Positions 36,334-43,788 of a stretch of DNA of 64,000 nt are shown piece after piece. The notes under the pieces were generated by a model. That model worked only from the letters and a program-made list of their open reading frames with translations. It was not told where the DNA came from and did not search any database. The stretch covers positions 4,272,001-4,336,000 of the forward strand of contig NC_013132.1 of assembly GCF_000024005.1 (NCBI RefSeq), written 5' to 3'. A program made the position numbers and the translations under genes. Position 1 is the stretch's first letter; every line of letters begins with the position of its first letter. Origin of the DNA: Chitinophaga pinensis DSM 2588 (GTDB lineage Bacteria > Bacteroidota > Bacteroidia > Chitinophagales > Chitinophagaceae).

Positions 36334-37284
36334 TCATTGGTCTGTGGTTTTAGGTTGTATAATCAGGTGTTGTTTATTCACGACAGTGTAGCTAAAGCCT
36401 GTTTTGGCCGATAAGGTTCTCAGTATTTCATCAAGGGAAGCATGTTCCAGGTCTACGGTGTAGACAGAGGTGTCATTCTCCGGATTATTCAGCTGTACGA
36501 AGAGGTTGAACCGGTCTCCGAGTGCCTGTCCGATTTCCTGCAAGGTGAGCGACCTGGTAACGTGTGCTGTCTTGCGCGTCGGTATGGTGGCTAATGTTCT
36601 CGTTTCTATTTTATAATTCGCCGTGTTTTTGTTCATGGTCAGACACTGGTCACTGGTCATTTCTGCTGCCAGTACTTTTGTACCGGATGCGTCATCCCGT
36701 TCCACACGGATCTTACCACTCATGACTTCTACTTTAAAGTCCGGCTGATTGCTATAGGCACTTATATTAAAAGAGGTACCCAGTACCTTGATGCGGAGTC
36801 CTTTGGCGTGTACAGTGAAGGGGAGAAGGGCGTGTTTGCGCACATCGAAGAAGGCTTCTCCTTCTTCCAGTTTTACATTACGTTCGTCTCCGGTGGTAAA
36901 TGCACTTAAATAGGTGATGCGGGAGTTTGCTTTCAGGGTGACGGTGCTACTGTCCGGCAATACAATCGTACTGCTTTCTCCTGCACGTGTGCTGACACTT
37001 ACCCAGCTGATATCCTCCTGTGCGGCTGGTTTTTTGAAATAGTGGACGATGAATACCGTATTGACGATAACAGCTACAACAGCAGCCGCGATCTTCAGCA
37101 CCAGAAATGTTCGTTGCCGTTTACGGGAGATCGTTGATGTGATGCGGTCATAGATCTCATTACCGATCTGTTGTTGCCGTTCGCTACTGCCGAATGCATC
37201 AAAAGGCTGTGCATCATTGGTACTGTCATACCAGGCATTTGCCTGTTGATCCTGATTGTCTGAAGAATTATTTATGTCACCCAT
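36334..37284 (-). CDS. FecR-family anti-sigma factor / signal transducer
   Basis: The 316-residue inner-membrane protein has a short cytoplasmic N-terminus, one transmembrane helix (about residues 80-100, KIAAAVVAVIVNTVFIVHYF) and a periplasmic FecR domain. The domain shows TRAGESSTIVLPDSSTVTLK, RNVKLEEGEAFFDVR and FTVHAKGLRIKVLGTSFNIS. A C-terminal segment (about residues 240-310) resembles the STN-like domain DUF4974 common in Bacteroidota FecR proteins. It should hold the ECF sigma factor inactive until the TonB receptor signals. The ATG at 37284 is preferred over a TTG at 37296. It follows the sigma gene by 57 bases. Confidence 0.92.
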   Translation of the reverse strand: MGDINNSSDNQDQQANAWYDSTNDAQPFDAFGSSERQQQIGNEIYDRITSTISRKRQRTFLVLKIAAAVVAVIVNTVFIVHYFKKPAAQEDISWVSVSTRAGESSTIVLPDSSTVTLKANSRITYLSAFTTGDERNVKLEEGEAFFDVRKHALLPFTVHAKGLRIKVLGTSFNISAYSNQPDFKVEVMSGKIRVERDDASGTKVLAAEMTSDQCLTMNKNTANYKIETRTLATIPTRKTAHVTRSLTLQEIGQALGDRFNLFVQLNNPENDTSVYTVDLEHASLDEILRTLSAKTGFSYTVVNKQHLIIQPKTTDQ

Positions 37285-37341
37285 ATAATAATTCAACCCA
37301 GCAGAAAAAGGAAAGTACCGCCTCCCAATGTTAACTGGAGG

Positions 37342-37938
37342 TTACGGTTTTGTTAACAGGATAATGAGGACGCCGAGTATGTTGGCAGGTTCTGCGTAGA
37401 AGGATTGTGTCTTTTTTCTCAGCCGGTCGAGTGCCTGAGAGATATTATTTTTAATTGTCTGTTCAGAAAGGGAGAGCTCTGTCGCTATTTCACGGATGGA
37501 TTTATTTTCATGACGGCTTAATACAAAAGCTTTCCGCATGGTATCTGACATGCTGGCTATTTCATCATTAATGACGGCTTCCAGTTCTTTGGCATCCAGG
37601 CTGGAATCAGGCGCGTATTGTACCTGTTCGTGTTGAAACTGTGCATCCCGGCTCATGCTGGCCATGTTCTTTTTATAAAAGCTGATGGTCCTGTTGCGCA
37701 CGGCCCTGTTGAGATAAGGGGCCAGGGTATTTTCTATGAGGATCTCTTTACGGGAGGTCCAGAGATTGACAAATATATTCTGTACAATGTCTTTTGCAGC
37801 ATCTTCATCACCGATCCTGCGGTAGCACATCGTATATAATTCCGCCCAGTAACGGTCGTATAAGACACTGAAGGCGAGTTCATCGCCTTTTTTCAAGGCC
37901 GCGAGCAATAGTTTGTCTGTATCCTGAACAACATCCAT
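37342..37938 (-). CDS. ECF-type RNA polymerase sigma factor
   Basis: The 198-residue sigma-70-family protein has region 2 (about residues 10-80: FSVLYDRYWAELYTMCYRRI and AKDIVQNIFVNLWTSR). Region 4 spans about 120-180, with MRKAFVLSRHENKSIREIAT and LSEQTIKNNISQALDRLRKK. It probably directs transcription of the downstream fecR, receptor and phospholipase genes. The ATG at 37938 is chosen over a TTG at 37950, because the TTG lies inside a TATATTTG element that is a likely promoter of this gene. Confidence 0.93.
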   Translation of the reverse strand: MDVVQDTDKLLLAALKKGDELAFSVLYDRYWAELYTMCYRRIGDEDAAKDIVQNIFVNLWTSRKEILIENTLAPYLNRAVRNRTISFYKKNMASMSRDAQFQHEQVQYAPDSSLDAKELEAVINDEIASMSDTMRKAFVLSRHENKSIREIATELSLSEQTIKNNISQALDRLRKKTQSFYAEPANILGVLIILLTKP

Positions 37939-37947
37939 AATGACGTT

Positions 37948-37955
37948 CAAATATA
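37948..37955 (-). promoter_or_regulatory. Putative -7 element of the ECF sigma gene
   Basis: The minus-strand TATATTTG matches TAnnTTTG exactly, ending ten bases before the chosen ATG at 37938. Use of it would give a nearly leaderless mRNA. No -33 TTG at normal spacing is evident. Confidence 0.35.
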
Positions 37956-38079
37956 GAGTTTGGTAAAAGCATATTATATTAAATTAAGGTTAAGGGGATG
38001 GTAGTAACAACAGAACAGGGTAACGGAGAAGGGATGATATATAACTAATCGAAATATTTATGTTGATCAATTTATCATA

Positions 38080-38087
38080 TATATTTG
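38080..38087 (+). promoter_or_regulatory. Putative -7 element of the DinB-family gene
   Basis: TATATTTG is an exact TAnnTTTG match 20 bases before the ATG at 38107. A TTG at 38063-38065 is closer than the usual spacing. Confidence 0.45.
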
Positions 38088-38106
38088 TTCCCGAAAACAC
38101 ACCACC

Positions 38107-38628
38107 ATGAGCACACAAGTTGAAAATACCGCGATAGCGCAGACTGAACAGATCATTGGCCAGCTGCTGCATACCTGGGACGCGCAGAATAAGAGAGTTA
38201 CCGGATTCTTTGCCAAATATGCCGACGAAGATTATATGGAAGAAGTAGCACCGGGAAGAAGCAGGGCGATTTACCTGTTAGGGCACCTGATGTCTACTAA
38301 CGACGGCCTGTTACCACTGTTCGGATTAGGGGAAAGACTGTATCCTCAGCTGGAAACACTGTTCAGCAGAAATCCTGACAGGACTTTTGACGACATTCCT
38401 TCTATGGCTGAGTTGAGAAGCTATTGGGAGAACGTAAATAACACCCTGACAGCACATTTTAGCAAGATGACCGCGCAGGATTGGTTATCAAGACACATGA
38501 GTGTATCTGAAGAAGATTTTGCAAAAGAACCCAGCCGTAATAAACTGAATGTACTGGTAAGCCGTACCGTACATGCCGGTTATCATATGGGACAGCTGAT
38601 TTTCCTGAAGAAGAAAGAGAATGCATAG
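38107..38628 (+). CDS. DinB-family (DfsB-like) four-helix-bundle protein
   Basis: The 173-residue cytoplasmic protein has the DinB/YfiT four-helix pattern with histidines placed to bind a metal: one in YLLGHLMS and two in VHAGYHMGQLIFL. Such proteins include thiol transferases and many of unknown role, often linked to stress or detoxification. The gene is isolated, divergent from the sigma operon, and followed by a strong hairpin. Confidence 0.85.
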   Translation: MSTQVENTAIAQTEQIIGQLLHTWDAQNKRVTGFFAKYADEDYMEEVAPGRSRAIYLLGHLMSTNDGLLPLFGLGERLYPQLETLFSRNPDRTFDDIPSMAELRSYWENVNNTLTAHFSKMTAQDWLSRHMSVSEEDFAKEPSRNKLNVLVSRTVHAGYHMGQLIFLKKKENA

Positions 38629-38637
38629 TACTTTATA

Positions 38638-38669
38638 TCATACCGGTGATGTAGGCATCACCGGTATGA
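38638..38669. terminator. Perfect 14-base-stem hairpin after the DinB gene
   Basis: TCATACCGGTGATG (38638-38651) pairs perfectly with 38656-38669 across a four-base loop. There is no run of T after it, so it may act as a transcript-end stabiliser or as a terminator working without a U tract. Confidence 0.6.
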
Positions 38670-38754
38670 TTGATACCTTGCTATCTGGTAAGTAGAATAA
38701 GCGCTTCTGTCCCAACCTGGCTACACTGGAAGACTGCATCCTGTTGATGCTCTA

Positions 38755-40653
38755 CTAACCGACAGTAATCACCACCTCCAGTTCACTAGCAGTACTATAA
38801 AAAGGAATCGCTTCCAGTCCCGGAACATAGTTAAATACTCTTTTACCCGTCATTGGGAGCACATTTAAAGGCTTATCTGCCTTCAGCCGTACAACGCAGT
38901 CCATTTTCGCTATTTCGGCTAATTCAGGCTTTATAACGCGAAAATCTTCTGTAGCAGCTGAAATAAGCGGTATAATGATACGGATACCCTGCTGCTCAGT
39001 ACCAGTATGCTTAAAGCGCAGCGTAATTCTGTCTTTGGAGAAGCGCCAGGTAGTCGTACACGTAATATCTCCTGAAGCGGGCGCTTGCTGGTCCTTGTCG
39101 ACCAATGAAGCGCTGGTCTGCACAATCACCTCCCCGTCATTATCCTCAATCGCCATTCTGGCGCCGAAATCCTGGATGTTCATATAGGTATTCCCTGCTT
39201 CCTTCAGCTCAATACGCGGGGTCAGACAAACTGACAAAGGATCCGTATCCTGCTGCATATTACCTGCCTCATATAACTGGTATTCATTCATACTGGCTGC
39301 CAGTATAACCCCTGCTTTTTCCTGCCATAACATAGACAGCGCTCCACCGGAAGCATGGCCACCCTTGAAGTCTTTGTAATCCCTGTCATATGCGGTGACA
39401 GTCCCCCTGAACTTACCGACCGCAATCAGCCCTGTCTGTATATCTTCAAAGTACTTGCTCCCATATGCCTGTTCGCGTGGCAGGGTCACTTTGGCGAAAG
39501 TCCTGGGTGGTGTTGGAATACCATGGTCGAGTACCGTTACCAAAGCTTTGATATGACAGAAGGTATGATGGAGACTGACAGGTGCGTTGTGCGAGAAATA
39601 ATGCGGACCGCCATGTAACAGGCCGTCATGTGTGCAGGACTGCAGGAGTTGGGTGTTTACAACAGCTGCTTTGTAGAATTCGGGAACACTATCGGCCATC
39701 AGTGCATATGCCGGCTGGCAACCATCAGAAGTCCTGCTACCCCAATAGGTCCATTTATAATTGCGGGTACCCCAGCTGTTATCCCAGCCACCATCCGGTA
39801 GCATAAAGGCCAGGTGTGCGGACAATAATCCCTGTACCGCCTGTAAGACGGTATCATCATTCGTGAGTTTAGCATACAGTACGAGGGAGGGTAGGGACTC
39901 TTCTACATTGTAGCCCAGGTCTACTGAAAGACAGCCCTTCGGACTTTTACTGTAATAAGGTCCGCCTTCGCCGGATAACAATTTGTCTTTGGGGGTGATA
40001 AAAGACAGTGCCTTACGTGCAAGCAATCTCCCTCTTTCAGTGAAACGCTTTTCGTCCAGTAACTCACCGAGTAATGACAGGGCATAAGTTGCCGTAATGG
40101 GATAGTTAATATTGCCGTAGTCGATGGTAAAGTTGGTATAGATAAAGTCCCCGCTTTTCTTTAACCGGGCCAGCATCTCCTGTTTCAAAGGTGCATCCAG
40201 TAAGGCGCCATGATGTTTAAGCGCTTCTGCCAGGGCGATAGCGGAGAACACGGTGGTGCCTTTCCAGGCGCCTTGCTTTGGTTCGTTTAACCACGAACCA
40301 TCTTCCTGGCTCACGGTACGTTCCATCCAGCGGTAGAGTAATGCCGCTGCATCTGCATACCGGTGGTCCTGAGTCGTAGCAGCAAGGTGGAGGAAGGGGT
40401 AAATACAGTCGCCCATTCTGCCGTGTATGATATTCTCCGGCGGATAAATCAGGGTACCGTAATTATGGTCGTTCTTGTCTGTGATCTGCAGACTCAGTAG
40501 ACGTTGACCCCAGGTACGGACGAGCTCCTGGCAAAGCGGCTGTAGTTCGTGTTGTGCGAAAGCGGGAAGCGGTAGTCCCTGTGTGGTATACAAAGCGCCG
40601 AGTAAACCCGCAGCGCTTTGTTTGATAAAATGTCTTCTGGAGGCGTTGTTCAT
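38755..40653 (-). CDS. Tat-exported alpha/alpha-toroid protein, possible carbohydrate-active enzyme
   Basis: The 632-residue protein starts with a twin-arginine signal (SRRHFIKQSAAGLLGALYTT). Residues about 40-375 look like an alpha/alpha toroid, with repeats of paired helices and phrases such as GRMGDCIYPFLHLA, EDGSWLNEPK, PDGGWDNSWGTRNYKWTYW and GPHYFSHNAPVSLHHTFCH. The C-terminal third looks beta-rich. The arrangement (toroid plus beta-sandwich, exposed His and Tyr) recalls heparinase-type lyases and terpene-cyclase-like toroids, but I cannot assign a family. The ATG at 40653 is preferred over a TTG at 40680. No related genes adjoin it. Confidence 0.7.
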   Translation of the reverse strand: MNNASRRHFIKQSAAGLLGALYTTQGLPLPAFAQHELQPLCQELVRTWGQRLLSLQITDKNDHNYGTLIYPPENIIHGRMGDCIYPFLHLAATTQDHRYADAAALLYRWMERTVSQEDGSWLNEPKQGAWKGTTVFSAIALAEALKHHGALLDAPLKQEMLARLKKSGDFIYTNFTIDYGNINYPITATYALSLLGELLDEKRFTERGRLLARKALSFITPKDKLLSGEGGPYYSKSPKGCLSVDLGYNVEESLPSLVLYAKLTNDDTVLQAVQGLLSAHLAFMLPDGGWDNSWGTRNYKWTYWGSRTSDGCQPAYALMADSVPEFYKAAVVNTQLLQSCTHDGLLHGGPHYFSHNAPVSLHHTFCHIKALVTVLDHGIPTPPRTFAKVTLPREQAYGSKYFEDIQTGLIAVGKFRGTVTAYDRDYKDFKGGHASGGALSMLWQEKAGVILAASMNEYQLYEAGNMQQDTDPLSVCLTPRIELKEAGNTYMNIQDFGARMAIEDNDGEVIVQTSASLVDKDQQAPASGDITCTTTWRFSKDRITLRFKHTGTEQQGIRIIIPLISAATEDFRVIKPELAEIAKMDCVVRLKADKPLNVLPMTGKRVFNYVPGLEAIPFYSTASELEVVITVG

Positions 40654-40709
40654 AGTCGTAAGATGGAATCCTTCCGACAAAGTATGAAATCTTCGCTATA
40701 AAGTCGGCG

Positions 40710-41261
40710 TTATTGTTTTGTTGCCCAGAGTGGGTTGGCTTTTACTACCTTTTTGTAGATCTCGCAGGTGCTGTTGTGTGCGCCCGGGAGCATACCGATA
40801 CTCATCAGAAACTCATTCACGATCTCACCGCCGGTGAATTTGAACGTCTTCTTAAACAGCTTCACCCATTCTTCTTTGGTTTTAGGGTGATGGGCTTCCA
40901 GCCATTTCTCAAAAGAGCCATATTCTTTCTGCAATTGCAGGATCGTTTTGGCGTTTTCGATAGCCGCATTGATCTTCAGCCTGTTCCTGATAATATTGGG
41001 ATCTGCCATGAGTCTTTCACGGTCGGCTTCCGTATAGGCAGCTACTTTTTTGATGTTGAAATTGCTGTAAGCCTTCCTGAAACCAGCTTCTTTCCGGAGG
41101 ATGGTTTCCCAACTGAGACCTGCCTGGTTGATCTCCATGATCAGGCGGCAGAATAACTCGTTATCATCATGGATAGGGAAGCCGTAGTGTTTATCATGAT
41201 AAGCTTTGTGAATAGCTTGCTTTTCTGCTGACATGAATTCGATAGCGCTGCAATATGACAT
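40710..41261 (-). CDS. tag: DNA-3-methyladenine glycosylase I
   Basis: The 183-residue base-excision repair enzyme removes 3-methyladenine from alkylated DNA. By comparison with E. coli Tag, the zinc ligands appear intact: C4, H22 (AYHDKHYG), H162 and C166 (GAHNSTCEIY). The active-site region LIMEINQAGLSWETIL includes the conserved Glu at residue 43. The length is normal. It is a single gene on the minus strand. Confidence 0.93.
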   Translation of the reverse strand: MSYCSAIEFMSAEKQAIHKAYHDKHYGFPIHDDNELFCRLIMEINQAGLSWETILRKEAGFRKAYSNFNIKKVAAYTEADRERLMADPNIIRNRLKINAAIENAKTILQLQKEYGSFEKWLEAHHPKTKEEWVKLFKKTFKFTGGEIVNEFLMSIGMLPGAHNSTCEIYKKVVKANPLWATKQ

Positions 41262-41391
41262 ATCTGTGCTGTATTAATCGTCCTGTTAAAAGGAGACGTC
41301 CAAGGTACTTATTTATTCCCTGTAAAATTGACTACAGCAATGCATTTATGTGTATCCATGCTGGTAAATCCTGTATCTGTGCTGGTAATGT

Positions 41392-42057
41392 TTATTTTTC
41401 AAACACCACTGCATCTGCATTGGCGCCTAGTTGTTCCAGTGTAGCCGTCAGTTCCTGTACCATCGGGTCAGGCCCGCAGATGTAAAAGTGTTTGCTGAAA
41501 TCGTTGATTTCTGCTTTCAGGAAATCACTGTCTATCCGTCGTTGATCGTGCTGACTGTCTTTCTGCCGGGTGATCGTAAAATGGGCATTATCTCCCAGGA
41601 TGTTTTTCAGCTCTTCCGCCAGGATAATGTCTTTATCCGTTTTGTTGGAGAAGAACAGTTTATTCTCTCTGGCTTTACCTGTTGTATGCAGGTGCCGGAA
41701 GATCGCGATAAACGGCGTAATACCTGCACCGCCGGCAATGAAGTAACCAGGGCCTTTGTATTCAATGGCTCCCCAGGATTCCCGGAGAATGAGTTCATCT
41801 CCAGGGTTCAGCAGACTAAGTTGATGTGTTACACCCTGATGTTCCGGGTAGATCTTGATAGTAAACTCCAGGTAAGGTGCATCAGTGAGCGCAGTAAAGG
41901 TGAACGGATTCCTTTTGTCTTTCCAGTCTTCTTTGTTGATAGATAACTCTGTTGCCTGGCCGGGAGTAAAGATGTAGTCTGCCGGTTTTTCCAGTCTGAA
42001 CCTTCTCACGTCATGGGTAACGTAGTCTGCGGATAGTATTTTAACGATAGCTTCCAT
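41392..42057 (-). CDS. Ferredoxin/flavodoxin-NADP reductase-like FAD oxidoreductase
   Basis: The 221-residue protein has an FNR-type layout. The FAD domain carries RNPFTFTALTDAPYLEFTIK, and the NAD(P)-binding motif is YFIAGGAGITPFIAIFR. The C-terminal segment FYICGPDPMVQELTATLEQL is followed by a terminal aromatic region (VVFEK). No [2Fe-2S] ferredoxin domain is attached, so it should pass electrons to a separate partner. I chose the ATG at 42057; the longer frame to 42165 runs back over the start of the divergent small gene at 42128. Confidence 0.87.
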   Translation of the reverse strand: MEAIVKILSADYVTHDVRRFRLEKPADYIFTPGQATELSINKEDWKDKRNPFTFTALTDAPYLEFTIKIYPEHQGVTHQLSLLNPGDELILRESWGAIEYKGPGYFIAGGAGITPFIAIFRHLHTTGKARENKLFFSNKTDKDIILAEELKNILGDNAHFTITRQKDSQHDQRRIDSDFLKAEINDFSKHFYICGPDPMVQELTATLEQLGANADAVVFEK

Positions 42058-42127
42058 AAAGATGAATTTTATTGGACGATAACAACCCGTGGCATGTTTT
42101 ATGCTCTTAGCAATGTAAACAAATAAT

Positions 42128-42331
42128 ATGGAAAAATATGAGTTACAGGGAGATGGAGGAAACAATGGCGAACATCAGCAGACTTTTGTAATCGCAGACC
42201 TGGCAGAAGAACTGGGGGTATCAACGCAGGAAGTACTGGCCGCCGTAGAAATAGTGGGAGATGACCCGGTAAGAGTGAGAGAATTTGTCCGCCGGAACCA
42301 CACGGAAATAGACGATACCAATGAAGTATAA
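42128..42331 (+). CDS. Small DUF3606-like protein
   Basis: The 67-residue acidic protein contains DLAEELGVSTQEVLAAVEIV followed by DDPVRVREFVR. This resembles the short helical DUF3606 domain (a helix-turn-helix-like pattern with LGVS...V..VG...V). Function is unknown; such proteins are often encoded alone. It is divergent from the FNR-like gene by 70 bases. Confidence 0.6.
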   Translation: MEKYELQGDGGNNGEHQQTFVIADLAEELGVSTQEVLAAVEIVGDDPVRVREFVRRNHTEIDDTNEV

Positions 42332-42369
42332 GAGCCGCTCTCCGGCGGCATTATGAATATGCCCGGCGA

Positions 42370-42732
42370 CTAACGCAGGGTGACCTTCCGCCGGATTTTC
42401 AGCAAGTCTACCTTCTCAGCCGCATGTTCGTTCGCCCATGATTCCAGCGCTGCCAGCGCAGGCCCCAATGCTCTACCCTTTTCTGAGATACGGTACCATA
42501 CTTCCGGTGGAAAGCCATTCTTTTCATCCCTGATGATCAATTCGTCCTGTTCCATCTGACGCAGCTGTTCCAGCAATACCTTCTTCGCCACTTTGGGAAT
42601 AGCCCGCCACAATTCTGTAAACCTGATCTCTTCCTGATGGAAGAGGTAAAAGAGAATCACCGGTTTCCACTTACCAGACAAGACACCCAGTGCCACATTC
42701 AGACCGCAATATTTAAATTCGTTATAATTCAT
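42370..42732 (-). CDS. HxlR-family winged-helix transcriptional regulator
   Basis: The 120-residue protein matches the HxlR fold: CGLNVALGVLSGKWKPVILF, RFTELWRAIPKVAKKVLLEQ, and the wing EKNGFPPEVWYRISEKGRAL. HxlR proteins respond to redox or electrophile signals and often control a divergent gene. Here the divergent neighbour is a metallo-beta-lactamase-fold hydrolase 95 bases away, its most likely target. The usual sensor Cys near the N-terminus is present in YCGLN. Confidence 0.92.
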   Translation of the reverse strand: MNYNEFKYCGLNVALGVLSGKWKPVILFYLFHQEEIRFTELWRAIPKVAKKVLLEQLRQMEQDELIIRDEKNGFPPEVWYRISEKGRALGPALAALESWANEHAAEKVDLLKIRRKVTLR

Positions 42733-42827
42733 GGTTACAGAAATGTAAACAGGTTACTTAAAAGTTACCTTCATCGGATTCCGGAGCAGTTCCCTCATCT
42801 TCGTGCCGTCAAAATTAAACGAATATC

Positions 42828-43586
42828 ATGAAAGTACAATTATTGAGAAATGCTTCACTGGTACTGACTGTCCGGGAAAAGACCCTCCTGGTGGATCCGT
42901 ATTTAGCGCCTAAAGGAACGTATGCAGCATTTGACTTTACCGGCAATGAGCGCCGAAATCCACTGGTAGACCTTCCATTGAGTGAACAGCAATTAGCTGC
43001 GCTCATTGCACATACAGACGCCGTTTTACTGACGCATATCCATTCGGATCACTGGGATGATACCGCGCGTGAATTCATCCCTAAACACATACCGGTATTA
43101 TGTCAGCCTGCAAATGAAGACACTATCCGGGAACAGGGTTATACTAACGTAACCCCTGTTGCAGATGAACTGATATGGGAAGGCATAAAGATCAGCCGTA
43201 CACATGGTCAGCATGGTACCGGGCAGATAGGTGAGCGCATGGGAATCGTATCCGGCTATGTGATCAGCGATGGCGAAGAAGAGCTTTACATCGCCGGAGA
43301 TACCATCTGGTGCGACGATGTAAAGCAGGCACTGGATAAATATAAACCTAAGAAGATCATTGTCAATGGTGGCGGCGCCCGCTTTGTAGAAGGAGACGCA
43401 ATCGTGATGGATATTCGGGATATCTTACAGGTATGCAATTACGCACCTGGTGCCAGTGTATCGGTGGTACACCTGGAAGCGGTCAATCATGGGAAGCAAT
43501 CCCGTGAGGAGATCAGGAAAGCCCTGCAGGAACAACAGTTCACACACAGGTGTTTCGTGCCGGAGGATGGTGCATTCCTTTTCTAA
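42828..43586 (+). CDS. Metallo-beta-lactamase-fold hydrolase, UlaG-like
   Basis: The 252-residue protein has the metal-binding HxHxDH motif H70-x-H72-x-D74-H75 (LLTHIHSDHWDD). Later ligands are plausible in RTHGQHGTG, YIAGDTIWC and VVHLEAVNHG. The layout is like UlaG/YycJ-type lactonases and hydrolases of unknown substrate. It is divergent from an HxlR regulator gene and may be controlled by it. Confidence 0.88.
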   Translation: MKVQLLRNASLVLTVREKTLLVDPYLAPKGTYAAFDFTGNERRNPLVDLPLSEQQLAALIAHTDAVLLTHIHSDHWDDTAREFIPKHIPVLCQPANEDTIREQGYTNVTPVADELIWEGIKISRTHGQHGTGQIGERMGIVSGYVISDGEEELYIAGDTIWCDDVKQALDKYKPKKIIVNGGGARFVEGDAIVMDIRDILQVCNYAPGASVSVVHLEAVNHGKQSREEIRKALQEQQFTHRCFVPEDGAFLF

Positions 43587-43733
43587 AGCACAATAAAAAT
43601 GAGGTGAAAGGAGCAGAGACTATTTTCTTTGCTACCCGGATCATTAAGCGGAGAAGCGAACATAATCCTGATTCTGGGGCCTGCCGGAAGAACATCACGC
43701 TGGATGTATTGCGACAACTTGGTTATTGATATT

Positions 43734-43779
43734 TTTTGGTGTGATCGCCTCCATCCATAGCGAAGGCGATCACACCAAA
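43734..43779. terminator. Hairpin between convergent genes
   Basis: GGTGTGATCGCCT (43738-43750) pairs perfectly with 43764-43776 around a 13-base loop; flanking TTTT and AAAA extend the stem. It sits 13 bases after the histidine kinase stop and can serve both strands. Confidence 0.7.
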
Positions 43780-43788
43780 AGTATTATT

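Noticed and set aside
41262..41391. Possible small gene between tag and the FNR-like gene
   Set aside because: Too short and AT-rich with no open frame of interest; the repeated phrase GCTGGTAA is too short to be meaningful.
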